DNA of 64,000 nt from Candidatus Cohnella colombiensis (GCA_029203125.1 CP119317.1:806001-870000); one strand, 5' to 3'; shown: positions 37,156 through 45,686, numbered from the stretch's first letter. A program made the numbers and translations. The notes: generated from the sequence alone by a model not told the origin.

Positions 37156-37851
37156 ATGTTACTTTCTGATTCAGGTCGTGAGCTACCAGAGCTAGCAGAT
37201 CGAGAATTACTGCCACTTAATGTATTGCTTCATTGTCGTACAGTTGTTGAAAAGCAAAACTTCGTCGCCACTGGATTAATGACGCGGGTAGAGGGAGAAC
37301 TGTTTGAGATTGAATTAAATGAATTTGATCTATTTGAGCTAGGAGAGACAGTTAAGCTAACCATCTACTCCCCCGCAGGTATTCAAACAATATCTTCGAT
37401 CGTTTTTGCAAAATATGACGGTGTCATTTCTTTGCTTCAACCACCAACATTGATGAAGAGATTTAAAGAAAAGCGTGAACATCCACGTGTTCAAATTAAT
37501 GGGAATGCATTCGTTTCACATATCGTTGATGAGGGGCAGGAACTGATTCTGCCTGAGCCTCTTCAGTTAGTCATACAAGATATCAGTCTCTCTGGATTAG
37601 GATTTGTTGGCCCAGACTCACCCTACTTCTCACGCAATAGTAAGTTAAGAGCTAAAGTGCAAATTGGTTTTGAATTTAGTTGTGGATTAGAAGTTGTTCG
37701 TCGAGATAAACAAGATGATGGATTGTTGATAGGTGCGAAGATGGATGTTAGTGACCAGGAAGTGATGCGTGCACTTCGAGCAACAATTTTGCGTCAACAA
37801 GTTGAGATACATGCTGACTTGCGTCGCAAAGGGGAAACGAAACGATTTTAA
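37156..37851 (+). CDS. PilZ-domain c-di-GMP-binding protein
   Basis: The 231-residue protein has an N-terminal YcgR/YpfA-like beta domain (about residues 15-100) and a C-terminal PilZ domain. The c-di-GMP-binding motifs are readable: KREHPRVQING (RxxxR) and QDISLSGLGFVG ((D/N)xSxxG). Proteins of this design act as flagellar brakes or effectors for exopolysaccharide synthesis. It lies directly downstream of a diguanylate cyclase, so the two probably form a dedicated synthesis-response pair (inference). AAGGGAGG precedes the ATG. Confidence 0.9.
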   Translation: MLLSDSGRELPELADRELLPLNVLLHCRTVVEKQNFVATGLMTRVEGELFEIELNEFDLFELGETVKLTIYSPAGIQTISSIVFAKYDGVISLLQPPTLMKRFKEKREHPRVQINGNAFVSHIVDEGQELILPEPLQLVIQDISLSGLGFVGPDSPYFSRNSKLRAKVQIGFEFSCGLEVVRRDKQDDGLLIGAKMDVSDQEVMRALRATILRQQVEIHADLRRKGETKRF

Positions 37852-37878
37852 AAAAATGAAGTTAATGAATACAATTCA

Positions 37879-37917
37879 GGGCACCGCCGAAGGATTATCC
37901 TTTTGCGGTGCCCTTCT
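37879..37917. terminator. Terminator between the PilZ gene and the cupredoxin gene
   Basis: GGGCACCGC (37879-37887) pairs with GCGGTGCCC (37905-37913), with inner AAGGAT/ATCCTT. It serves the two converging genes. Confidence 0.8.
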
Positions 37918-37922
37918 GTTGT

Positions 37923-38372
37923 TTACTGTACGATGATATAACCGATCATAGGAGGTCCATTCTTCGGATCGGCATGTGTTGTACAGACCATCGTATAGAT
38001 GCCTGCTTCTTTTGGAGTGAAGCGGACGATAGTTGTTTTCCCTTTTTGCACCTGACCAGCAAGGTCTAGACCTTCAATGACGAACGGATGGGATTGACCG
38101 TTGATGCCTGTAATCCGGAGCTCAACAGGTCTGTCTTTCTGTACGACAATGGTGCCTGGGTCCCAACGATACGATTCAATCATTTTGCCACTATCGGATT
38201 TTGCTGAGAACTCTCCCGTTACAAGATAGAACACTTGTGTGTTATCGCTTGTTGGAGCTAGTGTAGGCTTTGACTGCTGCCATCCGATATACGCGCCTGC
38301 TAAAATGACAACAACCGCCAAAATCGTGTAAAACTGAATTTTTTTACGGTCAAGCAATATAATTTTATTCAT
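37923..38372 (-). CDS. Membrane-anchored cupredoxin-domain protein
   Basis: The 149-residue product has an N-terminal membrane anchor (IQFYTILAVVVILAGAYIGW) and an extracellular cupredoxin/COX2-like domain: PGTIVVQKDRPVELRITGIN, GQSHPFVIEGL (His ligand), and the C-terminal copper loop IYTMVCTTHADPKNGPPMIG (Cys, His and Met). It resembles subunit II-like or plastocyanin-like electron carriers but is too short to be cytochrome oxidase subunit II, and no oxidase genes are adjacent. It probably binds copper outside the membrane; its partner is unknown. Confidence 0.8.
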   Translation of the reverse strand: MNKIILLDRKKIQFYTILAVVVILAGAYIGWQQSKPTLAPTSDNTQVFYLVTGEFSAKSDSGKMIESYRWDPGTIVVQKDRPVELRITGINGQSHPFVIEGLDLAGQVQKGKTTIVRFTPKEAGIYTMVCTTHADPKNGPPMIGYIIVQ

Positions 38373-38539
38373 GCCGCTCTCTCCTCTTCAACTTTTTCCA
38401 CCTATCGGATTGTATGCACAAGCCCGTCCCGAGATGACAAGCTCGTACAATTATTCATCAACTTGATTAACTGGAAGGACCGTTCTACAATGTGCTAGAA
38501 TAGAGACGGCTAATATGAGATTGAAAGTAGGTTTAAGTG

Positions 38540-39151
38540 ATGGCGGATACGTTGCACGAATGGTTGGCACAGCTTCTCGTTTGGATTGAAAGCTTAGGTT
38601 ACTGGGGAATCATTATTGGCATGTCAGTAGAAGTCATTCCAAGTGAAATTGTGTTATCGTGGGGGGGATACCTCGTCTATAAAGGCGATGTTACCTTCAC
38701 TGTGGCAGTCATCTGCGGGACGATTGGTGCATTGATTCAACAATGGATCCTGTACGCAATTGGCCGTTATGGTGGTCGACCATTCTTGGATAAGTTCGGA
38801 AAGTACTTGCATCTGAAGCAAAAGCACCTCGATAAATCAGAAGAATGGTTTCAAAAGTATGGCTCGTTCATCGTCTTTACAGGGAGATTCATTCCGTATA
38901 TTAGGCAGGCAGTATCGATTCCTGCGGGTATGGCGAGGATGAATTTGTGGAGATTCACATGGCTAAGTGGATTGGCTTCAATTCCTTGGTCGATTCTCTT
39001 TGTATGGATCGGTTTCTCGCTTGGTGAGAAGTGGGATACGTACAAGGAAAAGGTTGGTCCACTCATTCAATACATTCTATTAGGTACGATTACAGTCATT
39101 ATTGTGTATTTCCTTTATCAATATTTGCGCAAACAGGGGAAGAAGTTGTAA
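38540..39151 (+). CDS. DedA-family membrane protein
   Basis: The product has 203 residues from ATG 38540 (the preceding GTG codon is also in frame; AAGTAGG upstream favours the ATG). The DedA/VTT features are EVIPSEIVLSWGGYL, GALIQQWILYAIGRYGGRPF, FTGRFIPYIRQAVSIPAGMA (the conserved FxxRxxPxxRxxxxxxAG) and PWSILFVWIGFSLG. DedA proteins support membrane lipid and proton-motive-force homeostasis, some acting as undecaprenyl-phosphate or phospholipid flippases. The role in this organism is inferred from family. Confidence 0.92.
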   Translation: MADTLHEWLAQLLVWIESLGYWGIIIGMSVEVIPSEIVLSWGGYLVYKGDVTFTVAVICGTIGALIQQWILYAIGRYGGRPFLDKFGKYLHLKQKHLDKSEEWFQKYGSFIVFTGRFIPYIRQAVSIPAGMARMNLWRFTWLSGLASIPWSILFVWIGFSLGEKWDTYKEKVGPLIQYILLGTITVIIVYFLYQYLRKQGKKL

Positions 39152-39185
39152 CCTAAATATATAAAACCTATCGGAGGGACATCCA

Positions 39186-39752
39186 ATGAGCTTTCAATTA
39201 AGCAATAAGCTATATCAAGGGATTTCACCACAGCAATACGTTGACGGAATGACGAAAAATGTGGACAAATTCAAGGCTGTGCTAGATGGATTTACGTGGG
39301 ATGATACTGAGCTTGAGCAGTTTTTCGATTCGCTTAACAATCGTGATGATTTGAGATGTATGATCATAGCAGCAGATTGGTGTGGAGATTGTGTTCGCAA
39401 CGTTCCTGTCGTATTTAAAGCAACGGAGAAGGCAGGAATTCCAACTGAGGTTTTCATAATGGAACAGCATTTGGACTTTATTGATGAGTATCTTACACTA
39501 GGTGGACGTTCAATTCCGGTAGTATTATTTACAGATACAGGTGGTCATTTACTTGGCAAGTGGGGACCTCGTCCAGCGCATGTGCAAGAAGTTATGATTG
39601 CATTCAAGGGGGCTAATCCTGATCGCGAAGCAGCTGATTATCAAGAAAATTTGACAGTTGCCCGTACAGAGATGACTCGTCGATATGAAGAAGAGTCTTC
39701 ATATCAGACTATTGTGTTGAACGAACTTGAACAGATTTTATCGAGAGTTTGA
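39186..39752 (+). CDS. Thioredoxin-fold protein with WCGDC motif
   Basis: The 188-residue protein contains AADWCGDCVRNVPVVFKATE and a cis-Pro region GRSIPVVLFTDTGG, so it has a thioredoxin fold with a CGDC active site. There is no signal peptide, and the N-terminal helical region (about 55 residues) and helical C-terminus distinguish it from small thioredoxins. This matches the widespread 'thioredoxin family protein' (YtpP/TrxA-like) group. Its partner is unknown. It starts 34 bases after the DedA gene and is followed by a metallo-hydrolase gene at 13 bases, suggesting an operon. Confidence 0.85.
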   Translation: MSFQLSNKLYQGISPQQYVDGMTKNVDKFKAVLDGFTWDDTELEQFFDSLNNRDDLRCMIIAADWCGDCVRNVPVVFKATEKAGIPTEVFIMEQHLDFIDEYLTLGGRSIPVVLFTDTGGHLLGKWGPRPAHVQEVMIAFKGANPDREAADYQENLTVARTEMTRRYEEESSYQTIVLNELEQILSRV

Positions 39753-39765
39753 GGTTAAATAGACG

Positions 39766-40395
39766 ATGCTAACTTTTCAAAAATACGAATTAGGGGCATT
39801 AGGCACGAATGCTTATGTCGTTGTAAATGCTGAGCGTACAAATGCCATTGTTATTGATCCAGGTGTGGCAGACGGTGCGTTAATGCGCAAGTTAGATGGA
39901 CTGCAGGTCGAGGCGATTTTGTTAACACATGCACATTTCGACCATATTGGCGGTGTTGACACGCTACGCAAGAGATACAAATGTCCGGTATATATTCATT
40001 CACTGGAGCAAGATTGGCTAACCGATGCAAGCAAAAACGGATCACTTCGTTGGAAGGAAGTTACGCCTCCGGTTACAACTACGGCAGCTGATCTGTTTTT
40101 AGAAGACGGACAAACTCTTTCCTTAGTTGGAGAGACGTTTCAGGTTATGCATACACCAGGTCACTCGCCTGGAAGTGTGAGCTTTTTAGTAGGCGATCTG
40201 TTATTTGCAGGAGATGTATTGTTCCATCGATCGATTGGGCGTACCGATTTACCAAGCGGCAATCAAGCGCAGTTGGTTCGCTCTATTGTCGATAAGCTCT
40301 ACGTGTTACCAGACAATGTGCTTGTGCTACCAGGACATGGACCAGAGACGACGATTGGTGATGAGCGAAACGGGAATCCCTTTGTACGAGGATAA
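39766..40395 (+). CDS. Metallo-beta-lactamase-fold hydrolase (glyoxalase II-like)
   Basis: The 209-residue protein has the zinc-binding motif THAHFDHIGG, further ligands in MHTPGHSPGS, FAGDVLFHRSIGR (bridging Asp) and VLPGHGPET. It is a short glyoxalase II/YqgX-type hydrolase acting on a thioester or similar substrate in the cytoplasm. The start ATG has weak GAGG upstream. It is last in a probable three-gene operon with dedA and the thioredoxin-like gene. Confidence 0.88.
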   Translation: MLTFQKYELGALGTNAYVVVNAERTNAIVIDPGVADGALMRKLDGLQVEAILLTHAHFDHIGGVDTLRKRYKCPVYIHSLEQDWLTDASKNGSLRWKEVTPPVTTTAADLFLEDGQTLSLVGETFQVMHTPGHSPGSVSFLVGDLLFAGDVLFHRSIGRTDLPSGNQAQLVRSIVDKLYVLPDNVLVLPGHGPETTIGDERNGNPFVRG

Positions 40396-40429
40396 CCGGA
40401 TTATTGAATATTATTGTAAATATTAGGGC

Positions 40430-40540
40430 TTTACACCAGTTCAAGTATTTGGTATAGTGAGCGTTATTACGAGCAATATCATAAAAAACTGCGAAGAACG
40501 CAGGCAATGGAGACTTCTCCTATGCTTGCGTTCTTTTTTT
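40430..40540 (+). promoter_or_regulatory. Promoter plus terminator-bearing leader of the Tad-like operon
   Basis: TTTACA (40430-40435), 17-base spacer and TATAGT (40453-40458) form a strong promoter with start near 40465. A hairpin AAGAACGCA (40494-40502) with TGCGTTCTT (40527-40535), internally extended by GGAG/CTCC, ends in seven T. The first gene starts 30 bases later at 40570. The promoter therefore makes either a ~75-nt short RNA or a regulated (attenuated) leader. The hairpin could also end transcripts from the upstream hydrolase gene. Confidence 0.6.
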
Positions 40541-40569
40541 GTCTAATTATGAACAATCGAGGTGATGAG

Positions 40570-41280
40570 GTGAATCGTCGTAGACAGTTTACGATCAGCC
40601 TAACTGCAGCCGTGCTGGCAGGGGTATTAGTATATGGAGTGTACTTGTTGCAGCTAAGACAGCTACAGCAAGAGGAGATGATTGAAGTATGGGTACCGAA
40701 GCAGTTCATTGCAACTGGGACAATGATAACTAGCGAGCACTTAAGGACAATGTTTATACCGCGTTCTGTAGTGACGATCGAGATGGTGACAGATGTTGCG
40801 GAAGTAGTTGGATTAGAGGCAGCAGCACCACTAGGTGAAGGTGAACCACTATTACTTTGGAAGCTGGATAAATACAGATTGTTACCTAATCGAGAGCAAT
40901 CGACATTTCAAATTCCGAAGGAGTATGTGAAATCGATTTCCAATGGCATTCGAGCGGGAGATCAAGTGCTCGTGTTCGTCTCAGATAAGGATGCATTGTC
41001 GAAACGATTGTTCAGCGAAGCCATTGTCGTTGCTGCAGTGAAGACAGCTGCAAACCTCGAAATTGACAATCCCAAAAACCCGAATTTACTAAACATGGTG
41101 AACGATAATGAGGAAGGGATGTATGCATCTAGAAGAGATGCGAATGGTACGATCGACGTCATCAATTTGAATTTAACTGAGTCTCAATGGTTAGAGCTCG
41201 ATTCGATCTGTAAGGCGGGTACTGCGAAGCTTGTTATTTCATTTCAGGCATCAACCTCAGAAGGAGAGGGTCGAAGATGA
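40570..41280 (+). CDS. CpaB-like SAF-domain pilus assembly protein
   Basis: The start is taken as GTG 40570 after CGAGGTGATGAG; an upstream ATG at 40549 has no ribosome-binding site and lies just after the terminator. The 236-residue product has one N-terminal membrane segment (FTISLTAAVLAGVLVYGVYL), a SAF domain (VWVPKQFIATGTMITSEHLR and VGLEAAAPLGEGEPLLLWKL), and a C-terminal part like CpaB/RcpC (FQIPKEYVKSISNGIRAGDQ VLVF). CpaB/RcpC assists Flp pilus assembly at the envelope. The gene overlaps the next by four bases. Confidence 0.75.
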   Translation: MNRRRQFTISLTAAVLAGVLVYGVYLLQLRQLQQEEMIEVWVPKQFIATGTMITSEHLRTMFIPRSVVTIEMVTDVAEVVGLEAAAPLGEGEPLLLWKLDKYRLLPNREQSTFQIPKEYVKSISNGIRAGDQVLVFVSDKDALSKRLFSEAIVVAAVKTAANLEIDNPKNPNLLNMVNDNEEGMYASRRDANGTIDVINLNLTESQWLELDSICKAGTAKLVISFQASTSEGEGRR

Positions 41281-42113
41281 ATGGGAGAATTGCTGCTTTT
41301 GCTGGCTCTACACCTAATATCGGAACATCACTAACAGCTTTTGGCACAGCTTATCGCATAGCAGCGTTAACTGGACGTAACGTCGGGTATTTATGTTTGA
41401 ATTTGAAAAGCGCGAAGACGCATCTCTATCTGGGTATCGACCGTCCTGAAGTGACGTTAGATGGCGTAAGACCAGAGCTGAGGGCACGTACATTGACGGG
41501 TGATAAGCTTCGACAATATGCGTATCGTTCACCTAAGCTTGGCAGTTTGAGTATTTTGTTTGGTAATATGGCGCGTGAGCAAGCGGAGTATTATGAACCG
41601 GACGATGTTGAACAGCTATTAACGGCTTCTAGACATGCATTCGATTTGACGATCGCGGACGTTAGCGCGTATTGGGATAATGCAGCGACTATCTGTGCGA
41701 TGCAAAGTGCAGATCATAAGTTTTTAGTGACGACGGATCGATTGAGTCATTTTCAAGAAGATGTTCGGCGTTGGACGGGGCAGGTTGGATCCATGTTCGG
41801 TATCGCGCCCGAGCAGTTTCAATTGGTGCTGCTTGAAGGCACACAACGATTTTCTGGAGGTTTCCGAATGAAGGACATTCGCAAAGAGACCGGCTGTATT
41901 GAGCTTACGGAAATGAAACTGCTTGAGAGCATGCATCTCCAGCTAGACAGTGGCAGGTTAGATGAATGGCTAGCTTCGGAAGAGACTCATGCTGCCACAT
42001 TCGATCCATTAGCGACTCACATGCTCAAGCAGATGAATTGGGTGGAACGATTACAAAAAACAGAGCGTCCTTGGATGCGAAGATTGATGGTATATCGCAG
42101 GAGGGGGAGATGA
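41277..42113 (+). CDS. CpaE/TadZ-like ParA-fold protein with degenerate P-loop
   Basis: The 278-residue protein has the layout of a MinD/ParA-type CpaE/TadZ protein (strand-loop at residues 3-20, FDLTIADVSAYWDN as Walker-B-like segment, HKFLVTTDRLSHFQED). The expected GKGGxGKT loop is replaced by AGSTPNIGTSLTA, which lacks the Lys residues, so ATP hydrolysis is doubtful. TadZ proteins localise the secretion machine at the pole; several are ATPase-defective. Start and stop overlap both neighbours (ATGA junctions), indicating tight translational coupling. Confidence 0.7.
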   Translation: MNGRIAAFAGSTPNIGTSLTAFGTAYRIAALTGRNVGYLCLNLKSAKTHLYLGIDRPEVTLDGVRPELRARTLTGDKLRQYAYRSPKLGSLSILFGNMAREQAEYYEPDDVEQLLTASRHAFDLTIADVSAYWDNAATICAMQSADHKFLVTTDRLSHFQEDVRRWTGQVGSMFGIAPEQFQLVLLEGTQRFSGGFRMKDIRKETGCIELTEMKLLESMHLQLDSGRLDEWLASEETHAATFDPLATHMLKQMNWVERLQKTERPWMRRLMVYRRRGR

Positions 42114-43531
42114 GTGAACAGTTGGCCGCAAACCGATTCTCACCCTCGGCCTATGCAGCAAGCCTACATTTGATTGAGGCAGGGAATGATACTCCTGAAT
42201 CAATGAACGATCTCAAAGCTTCGAATCTTCAGGCATACACGGAAGAGGTTAGAGCGATGCTTGCGACTCCGCGGGGGTTGAGTGAGGAAGAACGAAGGCG
42301 TTATTCTGAAAAGCTGAACCGTGCTGTAATTGGTTTTCCACAAGAGCGGGCGGAATTACTTGCAATTATATCTGATTGGATCATTAAGAAGCGACTGCAG
42401 CATCTTTCTGTCGCTCACTCACAATATGGTTCATTAGCTGAAGCGATGTTCGCTGATGTAATTGGAATGAACGCACTTGAACTCGTTCTTCGTCATCGTG
42501 AAGGCCTGGAAGAAGTACAAGTTGTCGGTACGCGAATCTTTGAGGTCCGAGAAGGCATTGCAGTGCCATCCGCCTATCAATTTCAACAATTGAGCCAAGT
42601 GGAACGAATTCAGCAAAATTTAGTGCTTTTTAACAATGATCGAATCAATCCACGCAAGCGCTGGGCTGAAGTTTTACTACTAGATGGCTCTAGAGTTACG
42701 ATAACAGGCTTTGGGTTTACAGCGCAGCCAACATTAACAATTCGGTTCTATACGGTTAAACGATTCAATCTTGAAACCTTGTGTAGTCCGCATTATCGGA
42801 CAATGGATGATACTGTAAGACAGCTACTGCTTGTTATCGTTCGTAGTCGCTTCAATATGGTAGTCATTGGAGCAACGAATACGGGCAAGACTCATTTGAT
42901 CAAAGCGCTTATCGCTGCCATGCCTTGTGAAGAAAGAATTGTTACAATTGAAAGCCGATATGAGCTTATGCTAGGTAGAGACTTTCCGGATAAAAATGTA
43001 GTGGAGTATGAAGTCGAGGAGGATGATCTCCTTCACGGACCGAGGCAAGCTTTCAAGCTCGCACTACGTCAATCGCCACAACGAATCGTTCATGCAGAAA
43101 TTCGTGACGAGGATGCGAATATTTATGTACGAGCTTGTACGCGTGGTCATGAGGGGAGCATGACTTCTGTTCATGCGAACGGATTAGAGGATGTACCTGA
43201 AGCGATTACCGATATGTGCATGCTTGATGGTCGAGCTATGAATGCAAGCAGATTGACGAGAAGAATTACAGAACATGTGACTCAGATCGGTATTGAGATG
43301 CGCATGATCGGTCATGTGAGGAAGCTTGTACGGATTGGTGAGTATGAATGGAACAATGGTGAGGTCATCGTGCGGGATCTTGTGAAATTTGATGAAGTGA
43401 CGGATCAATGGTTGTTCCCGGAATCGTTCTCTGAGAAGTCAGTTTGCAGGATATTAAGAGCGGACAAGCTTGGCTACGAACAACTGCTGCAAGCGATGGA
43501 GGAACAAGATGCTAAAGATTACAATCATTAG
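42110..43531 (+). CDS. CpaF/TadA-like type II/IV secretion ATPase
   Basis: ATG 42110 follows GGGGGAG, giving 473 residues. An N-terminal helical part (about 130 residues) precedes the secretion ATPase: Walker A VIGATNTGKTHLIKAL, the conserved Glu/Arg block, and Walker B/His-box region RIVHAEIRDEDANIYVRACT and GHEGSMTSVHANG. TadA forms a hexamer that drives pilus or pseudopilus assembly with TadB and TadC. Walker B is HAEIRD instead of the usual hhGExRG, a mild deviation. It overlaps the tadB-like gene by 23 bases. Confidence 0.88.
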   Translation: MSEQLAANRFSPSAYAASLHLIEAGNDTPESMNDLKASNLQAYTEEVRAMLATPRGLSEEERRRYSEKLNRAVIGFPQERAELLAIISDWIIKKRLQHLSVAHSQYGSLAEAMFADVIGMNALELVLRHREGLEEVQVVGTRIFEVREGIAVPSAYQFQQLSQVERIQQNLVLFNNDRINPRKRWAEVLLLDGSRVTITGFGFTAQPTLTIRFYTVKRFNLETLCSPHYRTMDDTVRQLLLVIVRSRFNMVVIGATNTGKTHLIKALIAAMPCEERIVTIESRYELMLGRDFPDKNVVEYEVEEDDLLHGPRQAFKLALRQSPQRIVHAEIRDEDANIYVRACTRGHEGSMTSVHANGLEDVPEAITDMCMLDGRAMNASRLTRRITEHVTQIGIEMRMIGHVRKLVRIGEYEWNNGEVIVRDLVKFDEVTDQWLFPESFSEKSVCRILRADKLGYEQLLQAMEEQDAKDYNH

Positions 43532-44444
43532 CTTAAGTGCTTTGTTGTTTGTGCTTCTATTTGTATCTTTGAAGCTCTTGGTAACATTGTGGACAGACCA
43601 GCAGATTCGAATTCGAAGGCTTAAAGTGCATCGGGAGCATAAGTGGAGTAAAGCAGTTGCTTGGCAGCGGCTACACCTAGGCAAGACTTATGAGCATCTG
43701 TCTGATTTGCTAATCACGTTGAGAGTAAAATTGCATCCTAATGGGTTCGTCCTGTTTTCTTGCTCCTGTGGAATATTGGGGCTTGGAATAGGGAGTGTTG
43801 TATTTCATACTCCCAATGCTGCAATTATCCTCATGCTAATGATAGGTGGATTACCCTATCTTCTGCTTAGGATGATGCTCGTTAATCGACAACTGGTCAC
43901 AAGATTGGAATTTCTGCCTGCGGTGGAGCTATTCTACCAAAGCTATCTGGTCACAGGAAGTCGACAAGTTCGAATGGCATTGCAAAGAACGGTGGAAGAG
44001 CGACGGTTAACCGGTCAGGTGCAAACCGTGTTCGAGCAGCTATATCGAAATTTATCCGTTAAAGGTGATGATGAAGCTAGTATCCGCAGATTTGTGCTCA
44101 CATTCGGACATGTTTGGGCTGATTATTTCGGTAGCATACTGGGCATTTCACTTGAGGAAGGTAACAATGTTGCTGACAATCTCAAGGAATTAATTGCAGA
44201 TATGCGTAAAGCACAGCTTGCGAATCATGTAGAACGCCATCGTCTATTAGAAATTCGGTTAGCGAACTTTACGCCTGTGTTTTTCCTTGCACTGTTTCTC
44301 TTTATTAACTTTAGACTTAATCGTGATGCAAGCTATCTCTATTATTTTGAAGATGCTAGTGGGCGCACGATGCTACTCAATGGAGTTGTAATGTTGTTCG
44401 GTTCATTTGTAATGGGACTGTACTTGTCTCGTAGACGCATGTAA
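43509..44444 (+). CDS. TadB-like inner-membrane platform protein (T2SF family)
   Basis: ATG 43509 follows GATGGAGGAAC, giving 311 residues. There is an N-terminal membrane segment, two more at about 85-125, and a C-terminal pair (FFLALFLFINFRLNR and MLLNGVVMLFGSFVMGLYLS). Between them is the cytosolic helical T2SF domain (ARMALQRTVEE-type QVRMALQRTVEERRL, FGSILGISLEEGNNVADNLK, ELIADMRKAQLANHVER). This is the TadB architecture: a platform that couples the ATPase to subunit extraction. Start codon lies inside the ATPase gene. Confidence 0.82.
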   Translation: MLKITIISLSALLFVLLFVSLKLLVTLWTDQQIRIRRLKVHREHKWSKAVAWQRLHLGKTYEHLSDLLITLRVKLHPNGFVLFSCSCGILGLGIGSVVFHTPNAAIILMLMIGGLPYLLLRMMLVNRQLVTRLEFLPAVELFYQSYLVTGSRQVRMALQRTVEERRLTGQVQTVFEQLYRNLSVKGDDEASIRRFVLTFGHVWADYFGSILGISLEEGNNVADNLKELIADMRKAQLANHVERHRLLEIRLANFTPVFFLALFLFINFRLNRDASYLYYFEDASGRTMLLNGVVMLFGSFVMGLYLSRRRM

Positions 44445-44461
44445 GTCGAAAAGGGGGTGAC

Positions 44462-45358
44462 ATGTTGAACGGCTATGCGCAACATTTGAACGTTGGGATC
44501 GGGTGGTTCGTTCAATTTTCACTTTTTTTTATTACTTTATATGTTCTCTTACGTCTTCTATTCAAACCACGTAATCGATGGCGAGTTCATCTTAAGGATT
44601 GGAGATTAAGGAGTGCGCCACGCTGGTGGCTGAAGCTATGGCGTGTGCATGAGGACAGCATTCACCTACAGGAAAGAAGAGTGCTACTCGCAGGTTGTGG
44701 TTTACCGATTGTTTCTGAGCTTTATGTCGCATATCGCAGATGTGGCATGTTCATTCTATTCGTTGTTGGACTCGTAATCTATTATCTAACTAAACATCAT
44801 GTTATCGCTCCCTTCACTGCTTGGAATATCGAGTTGGTGTTGATCACATTGTTCATGATGGGATGGTGTGACCGAGCATTGCTGCATACATTTCGGCGCT
44901 ATCGTACAGATCGGATCCGTAAGGAGCTCGTGATCGTAAGCAAGCAATTGCTGTACTATGTCGGCTCCAGGCTAAGTCTACATGGCAAGCTGATGAAGTG
45001 TGTGACCCTTACGCATTACATTCGAAATGAGCTTAACTTGTTGCTCAATGAGTGGTATCACGACGCAGATCAAGCGTTGCTTCGATTTAGAGATCGACTG
45101 GGAACGGATGAAGCATACGCTTTTGCGGAGCAATTGCGTTCATTGCAGTGGAGTGAAAGTGAAGCGATCTATGATCTTCTGCGGGAAGTCGTTCATGAAT
45201 TTAAAGCTCGTACAGAGATAGCGAAAGACAGTCGTAAGGAAACTACTTCATACCTGCTTTTTGTGCTAGCGGGAATTCCGATTTTGTATATGTTTCAAAT
45301 TTTTTTGTATCCCTGGGTTCAAGAGGCTTCAAAGCTATTCGATGCACTAAATCCATAG
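44462..45358 (+). CDS. TadC-like inner-membrane platform protein
   Basis: The 298-residue protein has membrane segments at about 14-32, 92-116, 122-140 and 275-291, and a cytosolic helical bundle (RKELVIVSKQLLYYVGSRLS, EVVHEFKARTEIAKDSRKET). It follows the TadB-like gene by 17 bases with a GGGGGTG site. Position and topology fit TadC, although conservation of the T2SF core is weaker than in the TadB-like protein; the name is based partly on context. Confidence 0.65.
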   Translation: MLNGYAQHLNVGIGWFVQFSLFFITLYVLLRLLFKPRNRWRVHLKDWRLRSAPRWWLKLWRVHEDSIHLQERRVLLAGCGLPIVSELYVAYRRCGMFILFVVGLVIYYLTKHHVIAPFTAWNIELVLITLFMMGWCDRALLHTFRRYRTDRIRKELVIVSKQLLYYVGSRLSLHGKLMKCVTLTHYIRNELNLLLNEWYHDADQALLRFRDRLGTDEAYAFAEQLRSLQWSESEAIYDLLREVVHEFKARTEIAKDSRKETTSYLLFVLAGIPILYMFQIFLYPWVQEASKLFDALNP

Positions 45359-45373
45359 AAGGGGGGGAATTAA

Positions 45374-45523
45374 ATGAGGAATATCTTAATTACAGTAATG
45401 ATGCTTATCGTTGTTGCACTAATGTTTAACTCCATCGTTGCCAAAGATACTACGGGGACGAGGGCGCGAATTGAGACGCATGGAACGACGGCGAATACGA
45501 CGTTGGGCACTTTAAATCAATAG
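45374..45523 (+). CDS. 49-residue membrane peptide, pilin candidate (paralogue 1)
   Basis: This short ORF has a strong GGGGGGG(A) site 7 bases before its ATG and lies exactly between tadC and later operon genes with 15- and 16-base gaps. The peptide starts MRNILITVMMLIVVALMFNS and continues with a polar, Thr-rich tail ending TLGTLNQ. It is one membrane helix at the N-terminus, like Flp pilins, but has no Gly-Glu prepilin peptidase motif. Its first residues (MR-x-IL-x-TV) are shared with the next ORF, so the two are likely duplicates. Function as a pilin or pseudopilin is inferred. Confidence 0.65.
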   Translation: MRNILITVMMLIVVALMFNSIVAKDTTGTRARIETHGTTANTTLGTLNQ

Positions 45524-45539
45524 GAATTGAGGAGAGAAC

Positions 45540-45686
45540 ATGCGCCAAATCTTAATGACGGTGTTGCTCATTATCACAGTCGTAACTCTTTATATGAGTA
45601 TTGTTGGTAGCGATGGTGGAACGAAGGAACAGATTACTTCGAGTGGCGATCGAATGGCAAGATGGATATCCGGAATTAGCCCATGA
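45540..45686 (+). CDS. 48-residue membrane peptide, pilin candidate (paralogue 2)
   Basis: GAGGAGAG precedes the ATG by 4-6 bases. The peptide starts MRQILMTVLLIITVVTLYMS and ends with a charged tail (TKEQITSSGDRMARW). Its stop overlaps the start of the next gene (ATGA), strong evidence that it is translated as part of the operon. Like its neighbour it has one N-terminal membrane helix and no recognisable prepilin cleavage site. Confidence 0.65.
   Translation: MRQILMTVLLIITVVTLYMSIVGSDGGTKEQITSSGDRMARWISGISP

Noticed and set aside
41277..42113. Calling the CpaE-like protein a typical MinD/ParA ATPase
   Set aside because: The P-loop lysines are missing (AGSTPNIGTS), so only fold and context support the family.
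45374..45686. Calling the two tiny peptides Flp pilins
   Set aside because: No Gly-Glu prepilin peptidase motif is visible; they are listed only as candidates.
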